From: a bacterium
GTDB taxonomy: Bacteria > Arandabacterota > Arandabacteria > Arandabacterales > Arandabacteraceae
NCBI GenBank assembly: GCA_029933125.1
Contig: JAOZOU010000001.1
Span: 318,073-382,072, forward strand
Length of the DNA stretch: 64,000 nucleotides
Direction of reading: 5' to 3'
Part shown: piece after piece, positions 1 to 8,669 of the stretch
How positions within the stretch are numbered: the first letter of the stretch is position 1
Layout: every line of letters starts with the position of its first letter
Program-made: the position numbers and the translations under genes
The notes under the pieces: model-generated
The model's database searches: none
The model's input: the letters and a program-made list of their open reading frames with translations, nothing else
Told to the model about the DNA's origin: nothing

Positions 1-101
1 CGCGGTCTGCGTCTTGGCGGACCAGTCTGAGGCCGTTTCCCTCGCTTGTGTTTCTTCTTGTTCTTCCGCCTCGGCTTGTGTGAGCCTGATCGAGCTTTCA
101 C
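1..101 (-). CDS. Possible 5' end of an unidentified gene, running off the left edge
   Basis: Downstream of the pullulanase stop on the same strand, a GTG at 101-99 is preceded by GGAGG nine bases upstream and opens a stop-free frame to the window edge. The 33 visible residues are very basic (many Lys/Arg, beginning MKARSGSHKPRRKNKKKHKR). A second stop-free frame starting at a GTG ten bases earlier gives an acidic Glu/Gln-rich peptide but has a worse ribosome-site spacing. I cannot identify the product from so few residues. The call rests only on the ribosome site and the open frame. Confidence 0.25.
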   Translation of the reverse strand, partial: MKARSGSHKPRRKNKKKHKRGKRPQTGPPRRRP

Positions 102-156
102 TGTATTTCACCTCCCCTCAATCTTTCACTCTCCTGCGCCTTCTCTTTGAGGACCT

Positions 157-3039
157 TTATCTATAAAGAATCATCGCACTTATGCGTGGGACTTTGACAT
201 TTCCGCCTGAAACCTCACTCACACCCGTCCTCACCGCGCTCGTTCCCGCTTCATCGTCATCAACTACAACTGTCCATGAGCCATCGGGAATAGTGAAGTT
301 GACATCCCTCGGATTGGGATTGAGAAGCACAAGAACTTCATTCCATGAGTCGCCCGTGTTGCCACGCTTCAGACGATATCCTATGCATCTCGGCGGTACA
401 GGTATACCAAGGTCATCATCAAAGAACTTGAGATTGGCTTCAACATCCTGGCGAGTTTTCATTCTGAAGACAGGATGACCCCTTCTCAGGGAAATCAAGC
501 CCTTGTAGTAGGTGAAGATATCATAGTTTTTCTTTTTCCACTCCCAATCAATCATGTTGATGGCATCAGGCTGATTGTAAGAATTGGAATTGCCATGCTT
601 GGTTCTTAGCATCTCCTGCCCGCTGTGGATGAAAGGAATACCCTGCGAGGTGAGCACAAGAACGGCACCAAGCTTGTCCATTCGCTTGCGATCTTCATCA
701 GTAACATTTCGGTCATTTCGGGTGGTGAGGATAAGGCGATCCCAGAAGGTGTGATTATCGTGACTCGCAACATAGTTAATGGCTTCAAGAGGACTATCGG
801 CAAAATCATTTATGCTGCCTTCGATTCCCCGCTTTATCCGATCAACATTTATGCCAGCCTGAACATAGCCTTTGCTTAAATCGAAAACGCCACCCTTTAT
901 TGCATCACGGAAATTATCTCCGAAAACAGCAAAGCCCTTGCCACGTTGCATCCCCTTGACCGTAGGGGTGATTGGGGTCTCGCCACCAGTCCATGGTTCA
1001 CCATGTATAACTATATCGGGCTTTATAGCTTTAAGCTCCCGCACGATGGTCTCAACGGTTTCAAGATCCATAAGACCCATCAGATCAAAGCGAAAACCAT
1101 CGATATCATATTCCTGTACCCAATATTTACATGACTCGACAATGAACTTACGCATCAGGGGTGCTTCACTACGTGTTTCATTGCCCGTGCCCGAGCCATT
1201 CCAGTAGCTTCCATCATCCTTGAGTCTGTAGTAATAACCTGGGACCAATCCTTCAAAACTGAAAATCCTGTCAGGCTTATACTCAGCTGTGTGGTTGTAA
1301 ACCACATCCATCACGACTTTAATGCCTTTTCGATGAAGCGCATCAACGAGGCGCTTAAATTCTTCAACTCGCTTTGCATTATGCTGCTGTGTGGCATACC
1401 AGCCATCAGGCGAATTGAAGTGTACAGGCATGTAGCCCCAGTTGTATTGATCACTTGTCTCATCATTGAAGAAATCCTGAATCGGCATTATCTGGACAAC
1501 TGTAACCCCGAGCTCCTCAAGGTGATCGATACCAGTCTTGATTGTAGGATCATCAGGAAGAGTTGTACCCGTTTCGGTCAATCCCAGGTACTTGCCCTTG
1601 CTTGTGATACCCGAATTAGGAGCAATTGTAAAATCTCTGATGTGAAGCTCATAGATTATGGCCTCGCTTCGATCAAACTTAGGATAGGGTGCAATTGGCG
1701 TCTCATCTTTTATTATCATTGCACGTCCATTGTGAGCAGTATTGCATCTTGAATAGGGATCAATGAGCTCACGGTGCGCATCAAAGAGAGGATCGAAGCC
1801 ACTTGCTTTAAGCGTATAGTACTTGTTGAGAAGATCCCCGCTAATAGTGAGTTCCCAGATGCCATGGTCCCTGTAGGTCATCTGATATTCCTGCCCCTTG
1901 CCTCCAACAGGAAGGTCGTAAACAACTACTTTCAGGCTTCGCGCTGTTGGAGCAAAAACACGGAAGGTGGTCGAGCTTGGTGTATAGATGGCACCAAGAG
2001 TCTCATCCGCATAGAATTCAGGTGTGTCGAGGATTGCTCTTGGTTTAAGATTTGTTGGCTTGAAACCTTCAACTTCAATAATGAACTTCTCAAGGGTATC
2101 GGCTCGCACATCAAGGTCCCGCCCAATCTTAAGACCAATGGTATAGGGTGAACCCTTGCGAGGCGGAAGACCGCGAACTTCCTCTACTTTTATTTTCTTT
2201 CCAGATGCACCCTTTATCTTGAAGGCATCTGGCTTGAGGCTTGATGCAGGCAGAGGCGCTGAAAGGGAGACCGTAATCGCCCGCTTGCCATCAACAAAAG
2301 CGCCTACTATCCACGGTGTGGTATCGGGTTTTTCACTGAAAAGCTCATCATTGCCTGCAAGAATCCAAACCTCATTACCCATGAAGGGATACCAGATGCG
2401 ATCTGGTGGATCTTTGGAAGCCCAGTTGCCGAATTTTGGCAGAAGCCCTATCTGCATTCCATCGCCACCATAGTTCTTGCGTTCGACTTTGAAGATGAGA
2501 CCGTAGTCGTCCTTGCCAACAGCAACAAGCTCGTGTGAATCCTGATCAGTCCTGTCATCCCATGTCCATAAGGTCCAGCCCTCATAGTCACCGCCAGGGC
2601 GATGGTAGTGAACTGTTATGATCGGTCCGACATCTTTTCCCATAACTTCCTCACCTGGTCGCTTGCTAAAAAGCCGGGGATTGCCTGAGACAATCCAGAT
2701 TTCATCTCCCAGCTGGGGGCGCCATATTCTATCCGGTGGATCTTTGCTTTCCCAGTCTCTAAACTTGGGCAAAAGGCCGATCTGAGTCCCATCACCATAA
2801 TTCGACTTAATAACATGGAAAATGAGACCAAAATCATCCTTGCCTGAGGCAACTATCTCGCGAGAGTCCTGATCAGTCTTGTCATCCCACGTCCACAGCG
2901 TCCAGTCGGTATAGTCGTTACCATAGCGTTTATAGTGGACAACGAGGGTATCGCTCGTGGCGCAGGAGCCCTGCGTAGCGACAATGCTCACAAGCAAGCA
3001 GATTGAAAGCGTAGCAATCCTTATAGAAAGGCGAAACAT
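157..3039 (-). CDS. pulA: Secreted type I pullulanase (GH13) with two PUD starch-binding domains
   Basis: Hydrolyses alpha-1,6 branch points of pullulan, starch or glycogen outside the cytoplasm. I place the start at 3039 because GGAGGG sits just upstream and the protein then opens with a signal peptide (MFRLSIRIATLSICLLVSIV). An ATG at 3102 also exists, but its AGGAGG is only two bases away. Two consecutive PUD/CBM41-like domains (about residues 30-125 and 140-240, both with WTLWTWDD) are followed by a linker, a CBM48-like domain (near TTFRVFAPTARSLKVVVYD) and the GH13 barrel. Catalytic regions visible: VVMDVVYNHT, DGFRFDLMG (nucleophile Asp), IHGEPW (acid Glu) and ASHDNHTFWDRL. The pullulanase signature YNWGYDP reads YNWGYMP here. 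Length (960 aa) suits an exported multi-domain pullulanase. It likely feeds the intracellular glucan phosphorylase encoded at 48886-51453. Confidence 0.93.
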   Translation of the reverse strand: MFRLSIRIATLSICLLVSIVATQGSCATSDTLVVHYKRYGNDYTDWTLWTWDDKTDQDSREIVASGKDDFGLIFHVIKSNYGDGTQIGLLPKFRDWESKDPPDRIWRPQLGDEIWIVSGNPRLFSKRPGEEVMGKDVGPIITVHYHRPGGDYEGWTLWTWDDRTDQDSHELVAVGKDDYGLIFKVERKNYGGDGMQIGLLPKFGNWASKDPPDRIWYPFMGNEVWILAGNDELFSEKPDTTPWIVGAFVDGKRAITVSLSAPLPASSLKPDAFKIKGASGKKIKVEEVRGLPPRKGSPYTIGLKIGRDLDVRADTLEKFIIEVEGFKPTNLKPRAILDTPEFYADETLGAIYTPSSTTFRVFAPTARSLKVVVYDLPVGGKGQEYQMTYRDHGIWELTISGDLLNKYYTLKASGFDPLFDAHRELIDPYSRCNTAHNGRAMIIKDETPIAPYPKFDRSEAIIYELHIRDFTIAPNSGITSKGKYLGLTETGTTLPDDPTIKTGIDHLEELGVTVVQIMPIQDFFNDETSDQYNWGYMPVHFNSPDGWYATQQHNAKRVEEFKRLVDALHRKGIKVVMDVVYNHTAEYKPDRIFSFEGLVPGYYYRLKDDGSYWNGSGTGNETRSEAPLMRKFIVESCKYWVQEYDIDGFRFDLMGLMDLETVETIVRELKAIKPDIVIHGEPWTGGETPITPTVKGMQRGKGFAVFGDNFRDAIKGGVFDLSKGYVQAGINVDRIKRGIEGSINDFADSPLEAINYVASHDNHTFWDRLILTTRNDRNVTDEDRKRMDKLGAVLVLTSQGIPFIHSGQEMLRTKHGNSNSYNQPDAINMIDWEWKKKNYDIFTYYKGLISLRRGHPVFRMKTRQDVEANLKFFDDDLGIPVPPRCIGYRLKRGNTGDSWNEVLVLLNPNPRDVNFTIPDGSWTVVVDDDEAGTSAVRTGVSEVSGGNVKVPRISAMILYR

Positions 3040-3139
3040 TCTTCCCTCCTTCGAAGAGCCTAGAAGTGGTAGGGTAGCTAATTCGTGATCTAAGGCAATC
3101 ATAACCTCCTGGATTCAATGAGACAAGCTCTTTAGTCAT

Positions 3140-3168
3140 TTGACTTATCAGGCTTTCTCAACTATAGT
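3140..3168 (+). promoter_or_regulatory. Sigma-70 type promoter for the SHMT-like gene
   Basis: TTGACT (3140-3145) and TATAGT (3163-3168) are separated by exactly 17 bases, placing a transcription start near 3175 and a short leader before the ATG at 3212. It lies in the divergent gap between the pullulanase and the SHMT-like gene. Confidence 0.65.
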
Positions 3169-3211
3169 CTCGAGTTGGTGTCTAACTTTTCTGTAGTTTG
3201 GAGGGAATGTG

Positions 3212-4645
3212 ATGGATGAGCTTAAGAGAAAACTTGGGGAAGTCAGCCGAAGGGTTGTGGAGAATAATCTCTGGCGGCAACGAGCTTGCTTCAATCTTAT
3301 ACCTTCCGAGACAACACCAAGTCTCATAGTAAAGATGTGTGAGATCTCGGATCCTGCCGGTCGCTACGCCGAACACCGAACCATGAAGGGCAAGGAGATC
3401 TATTTCTACCAGGGAACAGATTTCATTCGCGATATTGAAGAGGAAACAAGGAATGCGATTCGGAACTACTTTGGCTGCAAGGAAGCTGAGTTACGGACAA
3501 TTAGCGGGCAGATGGCAAATGAGGTTGTCTTCAAGGCAATGGTTCGCTTCCTCAACAGGCAGGGTGGAACATCCATGAAGCGAATGCGCCTTGTAATGAA
3601 TAATGATCTCACCAAAGGCGGACATCTGAGTTCCCAGCCAATGGGTGCTCTTTTCAACTACGTTGATGTAGATCCAGAGACTGGCAAGGAAGCAGTCATA
3701 AATTTCCCAACAAGAAGTGACAATCCTTACAAGATTGATGCTCAAAGGATGGCAGAACTCATCGAATCCAGGAAGCCTGATCTCATTGTTTTTGGAAAGA
3801 GCATGTTCATATGCCATGAGCCAGTAAAAGAAGCTAGTGAAGCAGCTGCAGAGCTTAAGCCTCGACCTGTCATAATGTATGACATGGCACACGTGCTTGG
3901 TCTCTATGGTGCATTTCAGGCACCACTTGATGAAGGGGCTGACATCCTAACTGCCAGTACGCATAAGACCTTCTTTGGCCCTCAGCGTGGTGTTGTGGTT
4001 AGCAATCTCGAGAAGGGACATGATCTCAGAAAGTTGTGGATTGAAATAAAGGGACGTGCTTTCCCGGGTTCGACAAGCAATCATCATCTTGGAACCCTGC
4101 TTGGGCTTCTCATTGCCACCTATGAGATGAATTTCTTTAAGGATGCTTATCAGAACCAGGTTAGAAAGAATGCAAAGGCATTTGCAAGGGCACTCAAGAA
4201 CCACGGACTTGATGTCGAGGGTGACCCAGCGGAGGGCTACACCGAGACACATCAAGTCATACTCAGGGTGAGCAAGTACGGCTCGGGAGAGGAGATAGCG
4301 CGAAGACTTGAGGAAAACAACATTGTCTGCAACTACCAGGCTCTTCCAGACGATGAGAGCTTCATCCATTCAAGCGGGATTCGAACTGGCGTTCAGGAGA
4401 TGACTCGCTTCGGAATGAAGGAAGGCGATTTTGATAAACTCGCTGCACTCATGGCTGAGGTAATCATCAATAACAAGAATGTTAAGGACGAGGTTGAAGC
4501 CTATCGCCAGAACTTCACTGAAATGAAATACTGCTTGCCAGTGGATGATGCTTGCGAGCTTGGTGCAAAGATACTGGTATCAATCTTTCCAAAGAGTGAA
4601 TATGCGAGAAGGTTTGCGGATGCTCTGGCATCTGCGGTCGAATAG
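3212..4645 (+). CDS. glyA: Serine hydroxymethyltransferase-like PLP enzyme
   Basis: Fold-type I PLP enzyme of the glycine hydroxymethyltransferase family, which interconverts serine and glycine with tetrahydrofolate. The start at 3212 has GGAGGG six bases upstream; an overlapping GTG at 3209 is less well spaced. Visible motifs: LIPSETTPS (the SHMT 'ASEN' region) near residue 30, YDMAHVLGL (residues 223-231, PLP-pyridine Asp) and STHKTFFGPQRG with the Schiff-base Lys at about 252. The usual YAEGYPGxRYYGG segment is replaced by GRYAEHRTMKGKEIYFYQG. At 477 aa it is longer than the common 415-430 aa form, so this is a divergent branch. Another aldolase-type activity in the same family cannot be excluded. 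Its end is convergent with tatA, 59 bases away. Confidence 0.75.
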   Translation: MDELKRKLGEVSRRVVENNLWRQRACFNLIPSETTPSLIVKMCEISDPAGRYAEHRTMKGKEIYFYQGTDFIRDIEEETRNAIRNYFGCKEAELRTISGQMANEVVFKAMVRFLNRQGGTSMKRMRLVMNNDLTKGGHLSSQPMGALFNYVDVDPETGKEAVINFPTRSDNPYKIDAQRMAELIESRKPDLIVFGKSMFICHEPVKEASEAAAELKPRPVIMYDMAHVLGLYGAFQAPLDEGADILTASTHKTFFGPQRGVVVSNLEKGHDLRKLWIEIKGRAFPGSTSNHHLGTLLGLLIATYEMNFFKDAYQNQVRKNAKAFARALKNHGLDVEGDPAEGYTETHQVILRVSKYGSGEEIARRLEENNIVCNYQALPDDESFIHSSGIRTGVQEMTRFGMKEGDFDKLAALMAEVIINNKNVKDEVEAYRQNFTEMKYCLPVDDACELGAKILVSIFPKSEYARRFADALASAVE

Positions 4646-4704
4646 AAGATGAAGATGTGGCGGTAACCTTTTGCGCTCGGCTTGAAGTGAGGCAGAGAAA
4701 AGGC

Positions 4705-4902
4705 CTACTCCTTGTCCTTCTCGGGTGGCTTAGCCTCACCCGGGGATTTTTTCTCTGACTCCTCATCCTCACCCCTGACACCCTTCTTGAATTCTCTTAC
4801 CCCCGAGCCAAGCGACCGCATGAGCTGAGGGATACGCTTTGCTCCAAAGAGCAGAAGAATGATTACAATGATGAGGATGATCTCCGTCGTTCCTATTCTC
4901 AT
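4705..4902 (-). CDS. tatA: Twin-arginine translocase subunit TatA/E
   Basis: A 65-residue protein with one N-terminal membrane helix (TEIILIIVIILLLFGAKRIP), the conserved FGAKRIPQLMRSLG hinge and amphipathic helix, and a charged Lys/Glu-rich tail. This is the standard architecture of TatA, which polymerises to form the conduit for folded, twin-arginine-signal proteins. No tatC or tatB lies next to it in this window, so it is an orphan tat gene here. It is convergent with the upstream SHMT-like gene and divergent from the RNA phosphotransferase gene. Confidence 0.93.
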   Translation of the reverse strand: MRIGTTEIILIIVIILLLFGAKRIPQLMRSLGSGVREFKKGVRGEDEESEKKSPGEAKPPEKDKE

Positions 4903-5015
4903 AACACCACCCTGACGGTTAGTAATTCTTGCCTGAGATCCAATCTATTTTCTATGATCATATGATAAGTATAGGCAGGTCAATAGGATTTTACTCTCAA
5001 AAGCGGTGCGATTCT

Positions 5016-5576
5016 ATGGAAGAGAAGGTACGCCAACGTCTTAGCAGATACATCAGCTATCTTCTACGCCACCATCCAGAGAAAGGTGGGCTCCAACTTG
5101 ATGCAAGGGGGATGGTGTCCCTCAAATGCCTTCTTGAAGCGATCCACAAGAAACCTGGCTATGACTGGGTTACTATCGAAGACATCCGATATGTTGTCAA
5201 AACGTGCCCCAAACAGCGCTTCCTTCTCGATGGTGATCGCATATGTGCCCGCTATGGGCACAATGTGAGACTCAAACCAATTGATCCAGGAAAGCCAGTT
5301 GAACCCCCAGAGGTGCTTTATCACGGGACAACCCGTAGATCAGTGGGATCCATACTGAAAGATGGCTTGAAAGCCGCTGAGCGTCAATTTGTCCATCTTT
5401 CAACAACACCCGGTATGGCACTTGAGGTTGGGAGACGAAGGGATAGAAAACCACCGCTTCTGATTGTCAGTGCGAGGAAAGCCTATAAGGATGGCATTCC
5501 GTTTTACCGGGCAACGGAAGGCATCTATCTAGCACCCTACATCCCTGCTAAATATATAAAGGTGAAGGACACATAA
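5016..5576 (+). CDS. kptA: RNA 2'-phosphotransferase, Tpt1/KptA family
   Basis: Transfers an internal RNA 2'-phosphate to NAD+, the last step of eukaryote-type tRNA splicing. In bacteria it is an orphan RNA-repair or ADP-ribosylation enzyme. I choose ATG 5016 (MEEKVRQRLSRYISYLLRHH) because the family begins at this point; a longer form from 4929 adds 29 unfamilial residues. The N-terminal winged-helix part (LLRHHPEKGGLQLDARGMVS) carries the conserved Arg-His. The C-terminal NAD-binding half shows LYHGTTRRSVGSILKDGL and FVHLSTTPGMALEVGRRR. The 186-residue length is typical. The ribosome site is weak. The gene stands alone, transcribed towards the convergent C10 peptidase gene. Confidence 0.9.
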   Translation: MEEKVRQRLSRYISYLLRHHPEKGGLQLDARGMVSLKCLLEAIHKKPGYDWVTIEDIRYVVKTCPKQRFLLDGDRICARYGHNVRLKPIDPGKPVEPPEVLYHGTTRRSVGSILKDGLKAAERQFVHLSTTPGMALEVGRRRDRKPPLLIVSARKAYKDGIPFYRATEGIYLAPYIPAKYIKVKDT

Positions 5577-5591
5577 ACCATGCGGCGCTAC

Positions 5592-5620
5592 AAAAAGGGG
5601 GATCTTGAGACCCCCCTTTC
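5592..5620 (-). terminator. Intrinsic terminator of the C10 peptidase gene
   Basis: AAAGGGGG (5594-5601) pairs with CCCCCTTT (5612-5619) around a 10-base loop. Read on the minus strand, the 3' arm runs into TTTTT, the arrangement of a rho-independent terminator about 30 bases past the stop of the minus-strand peptidase gene. It may also slow the convergent kptA transcript. Confidence 0.7.
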
Positions 5621-5647
5621 AGCCAGCTTTGCAACTATCAAACGCTT

Positions 5648-8449
5648 CTATCTCAGGTAAACAACTCTTCGCGTAACCACCTTCTTATCGGTCTTAAGTC
5701 GAACAAAGTAGATACCACCTGCAACTCGCTTGCCATTGCTATTCTTACCATCCCATACAAAAGAATATTCACCAGGCGCGAGCGTTCTCGAGTCAATCAG
5801 TACATCAACAAGCTTGCCGCTCACATCATAAACCGCAAGCCCAACATTGCTGCGCGAGCTGATAGCGAATCTTAGAATTGCAGATGTCTTGAAGGGATTG
5901 GGTTCTACTGGATAGAGCACAAGCTCGGCACAAGCCACATTCCTGACACCCGATAATGATTCCTCTCCAATTTCAATCACCTGATTAGCTGCAACACCTG
6001 ATGTGTCGAAGACAACACCTGAAGGCCAGTGTACCTGGAGACTGTCAATTGTTGCATATCTGCCAACACCGAACCTGGCGACGAGTGAGTTCTGGCTACA
6101 ATAGCCTGAACCACCTGAAATCTGCCTTACCTGCACCCCATCGGGTGTCATAACCCTGACAAGAGCACCGATCGCAGCTTTGTTCGATGGCGTGCCAACA
6201 AGCTTGACACCAAGCCAATTGTTGGCGGGCTGATACTCATTGTGGAAGAGGAAATTGGAAGTCCCACTGTTTGCAACGTAGATATCGGGTTTGCCATCGC
6301 TATCGTAGTCTGCCCAAGCGATACCTCTTGCCTCCCCTGCATCACCAAGCGGAGTGACGGTGACATCCTTGAAGGTGCCATCACCGTTGTTTCTAAATAT
6401 GACGTTTGCATCGCCACCTATGGCAAGATAAAGATCGAGATCACCATCCTTATCATAATCTGCCCAGGCAGCTCCGTAGCCAGCACCATTGTTATCAAGC
6501 GGCGAAGAGGTGACATCGGTGAAGGCTGCACCATCATTGCGCAAAAGCCTATTGGCAGTGCCATTGTTCACGATGTAAAGATCGAAATCGCCATCATTGT
6601 CAAAATCACCCCAGGCGGCTGCCCTGCCATTGCCAGTGTCACCAAGTGGGCCAGTGGTCACATCTGCGAAGGTACCACTATCGTTACGGAGAAGCTTGTT
6701 GGCTCCGTCGTTTACAATGTAGAGGTCCGGGTCACCATCGTAGTCGTAATCACACCATGAAGCAGCATAGCCATTTCCTGCGTCGCCCAAAGGGCCTGAT
6801 GTGACATCCGTGAAGGTTCCATCGCCGTTGTTCTTGAGAAGCTTATTGGAACTACCATTGTTTACAATGTAGAGATCGACGAAACCGTCATTGTTGTAAT
6901 CCCCCCATACTCCAGCCTCACTATTTCCGGTATCGCCAAGTGGACCTGTTGTCACATTTGTAAAGCTTGCTCCATCGTTACGCAGAAGCTTATTGGCACT
7001 GCCACTGTTACAGAAATAGAGATCCAGATCACCATCATTGTCAAAATCTGCCCAGGCAGCTCCACGGCCACTCCCAGTATCACCAAGAGGACCAGCTGTT
7101 ACATCTGTGAAAGTTCCACCGTCATTGCGGAAAAGTCTGTTTGCTGTGCCATCGTTTGTTATGTAAAGATCTGGATCGCCATCATTGTCATAGTCACCCC
7201 AGGCCACCCCGTAGGTGCTACCACTGTAGCCAAGGGCGCCCGATGTCGCATCGATGAAGTCTGCACCAGGCTCTATACCAACAAGGGCGTACTCCACCAT
7301 GGGATCGCAGCCTGACCATGGGCAGTAGAGCTCATCCACAGCATACCAGTTATTATGAGACCCACCCCAGCCGTAATTCATATGCACATAGTTGGTAACA
7401 TCGTCAATGTAGCCATCGCAGATAAGGGAGTGGCTGTAGATGTGATAGTGCATGGGTCTGGGCGGATTTGCATCAAGCTGCTGTTTCAAGACGGCAAACC
7501 AATCCTCCGCTGTTGCATAATTGCTTCGGTTCTTACGTCTAACCCTGTTGAGATATTTGAAATAGGTGGGATAGACGGTCAACCCATTTGCAGTATATGC
7601 ACTCGACCCGCATACACCATAGTCCATCTGCCATGCATGACCCACGTCCTTGCAAAGCTGGGCAACTGCTGCAGCCTGAGTTGAATCGTAGGTTATGTAC
7701 CACTTCTTCATGTGCCACCAGTCATACGGATGATTGAAACCAGCACTAAGCGTTCCACCCCCAACGTCACCACCGCAAGACTGGTCGCCATCCCAGAAAT
7801 ATGACTTTGAACCGACGCCATAGGAAGGGTGTCGCCAGTATCGCATTATCTGGCAGGCTGCCGTTGCAACGCATCCAACAAGACACCTTCCTCCATCCCC
7901 CATGGGGCAGCTATCATTGAAGGGCACTCCCTGATCCCACCTAGTGTTAAGGAGAGGGCCGACAGTATCCACTGAGGCTGGTGCCTGAGCTCCCCCGAGA
8001 ATCCATGACCACTGGTCAGTCACCTGCTTGGGCGGCAGACTCGAGCTCAGCAAAGCAGACTCACCATAGGTTTCCTCGATAGTTTTGCATGCACTCTCGA
8101 CAGCATCTTTTACTAGCTGCCAGTAGCCTGTGTCACTCTCAGGATCAAAACTCTCTGTGAAAGAGAAGGATTTAACAGGTGCAAGCCATCGCGTTGCAGG
8201 CACAAAGACATAGCCGGACGGACTTATCGTGACATAATAGCCGAGTAGCATGTCACCACGCCAAACATCATCACACGATACGACCTCTGCCTCCTTGGCA
8301 TCGCCCCATTTGCCATAGATATCTATCATGTGATCAACAAAGTTGGATGCTATTACAACAGCATCCAGCCCTGTGACAGCCTCACTCCGGGCTAAGGTGG
8401 GAATAACAATGAGGGCTATGGAAATAACCAGGGCGCTCAATGCCTTCAT
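5648..8449 (-). CDS. Secreted C10 (streptopain-type) cysteine peptidase with VCBS repeats, ASPIC/UnbV and sorting domain
   Basis: Likely a cell-surface or secreted peptidase. The order is signal peptide (residues 1-22), Spi-like propeptide (about 25-140), C10 peptidase domain (about 150-395), seven VCBS/FG-GAP repeats of roughly 47 residues (about 398-730, each with a DYDNDGDPDLY-type calcium loop), an ASPIC/UnbV domain (about 735-835) and a FlgD-like C-terminal domain starting VEPNPFKTSAILRF. The catalytic Cys is C193 in LVGCVATAACQIMRYW and the catalytic His H356 in VHMNYGWGG. GGAGGT lies nine bases before the ATG. Fusing a C10 peptidase to a full VCBS propeller-like array plus UnbV and a sorting tail is unusual. 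Substrate is unknown. Confidence 0.88.
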   Translation of the reverse strand: MKALSALVISIALIVIPTLARSEAVTGLDAVVIASNFVDHMIDIYGKWGDAKEAEVVSCDDVWRGDMLLGYYVTISPSGYVFVPATRWLAPVKSFSFTESFDPESDTGYWQLVKDAVESACKTIEETYGESALLSSSLPPKQVTDQWSWILGGAQAPASVDTVGPLLNTRWDQGVPFNDSCPMGDGGRCLVGCVATAACQIMRYWRHPSYGVGSKSYFWDGDQSCGGDVGGGTLSAGFNHPYDWWHMKKWYITYDSTQAAAVAQLCKDVGHAWQMDYGVCGSSAYTANGLTVYPTYFKYLNRVRRKNRSNYATAEDWFAVLKQQLDANPPRPMHYHIYSHSLICDGYIDDVTNYVHMNYGWGGSHNNWYAVDELYCPWSGCDPMVEYALVGIEPGADFIDATSGALGYSGSTYGVAWGDYDNDGDPDLYITNDGTANRLFRNDGGTFTDVTAGPLGDTGSGRGAAWADFDNDGDLDLYFCNSGSANKLLRNDGASFTNVTTGPLGDTGNSEAGVWGDYNNDGFVDLYIVNNGSSNKLLKNNGDGTFTDVTSGPLGDAGNGYAASWCDYDYDGDPDLYIVNDGANKLLRNDSGTFADVTTGPLGDTGNGRAAAWGDFDNDGDFDLYIVNNGTANRLLRNDGAAFTDVTSSPLDNNGAGYGAAWADYDKDGDLDLYLAIGGDANVIFRNNGDGTFKDVTVTPLGDAGEARGIAWADYDSDGKPDIYVANSGTSNFLFHNEYQPANNWLGVKLVGTPSNKAAIGALVRVMTPDGVQVRQISGGSGYCSQNSLVARFGVGRYATIDSLQVHWPSGVVFDTSGVAANQVIEIGEESLSGVRNVACAELVLYPVEPNPFKTSAILRFAISSRSNVGLAVYDVSGKLVDVLIDSRTLAPGEYSFVWDGKNSNGKRVAGGIYFVRLKTDKKVVTRRVVYLR

Positions 8450-8669
8450 CTCAACTTACCTCCTCTTGACAATTTCCAGCAGCTAAACACAAGAACGCCT
8501 TCTTCTCACATTTTACCATAAAACGGCTATCTTTTCAGCAAAATTCATGGGGCTTGAGACGGTTGTCGATGGGAAGCAGGTCCTTGCGACGAGACAACTC
8601 GCACAGACTTGGGCAAGAGGGTGCTGTAATTGTAGTGGAATTCTTTTTGGGGTCCTCTTTACAACTTAT

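Noticed and set aside
4376-4400. GGATTCGAACTGG string resembling a tRNA T-arm.
   Set aside because: It lies within the coding sequence of the SHMT-like gene and no cloverleaf can be drawn around it; I found no convincing tRNA or rRNA anywhere in the window.
6242-6760. A 172-codon plus-strand frame rich in Ile/Val.
   Set aside because: It is the reverse of the VCBS repeat region, whose codon regularity keeps the opposite strand open; no ribosome site or family match.
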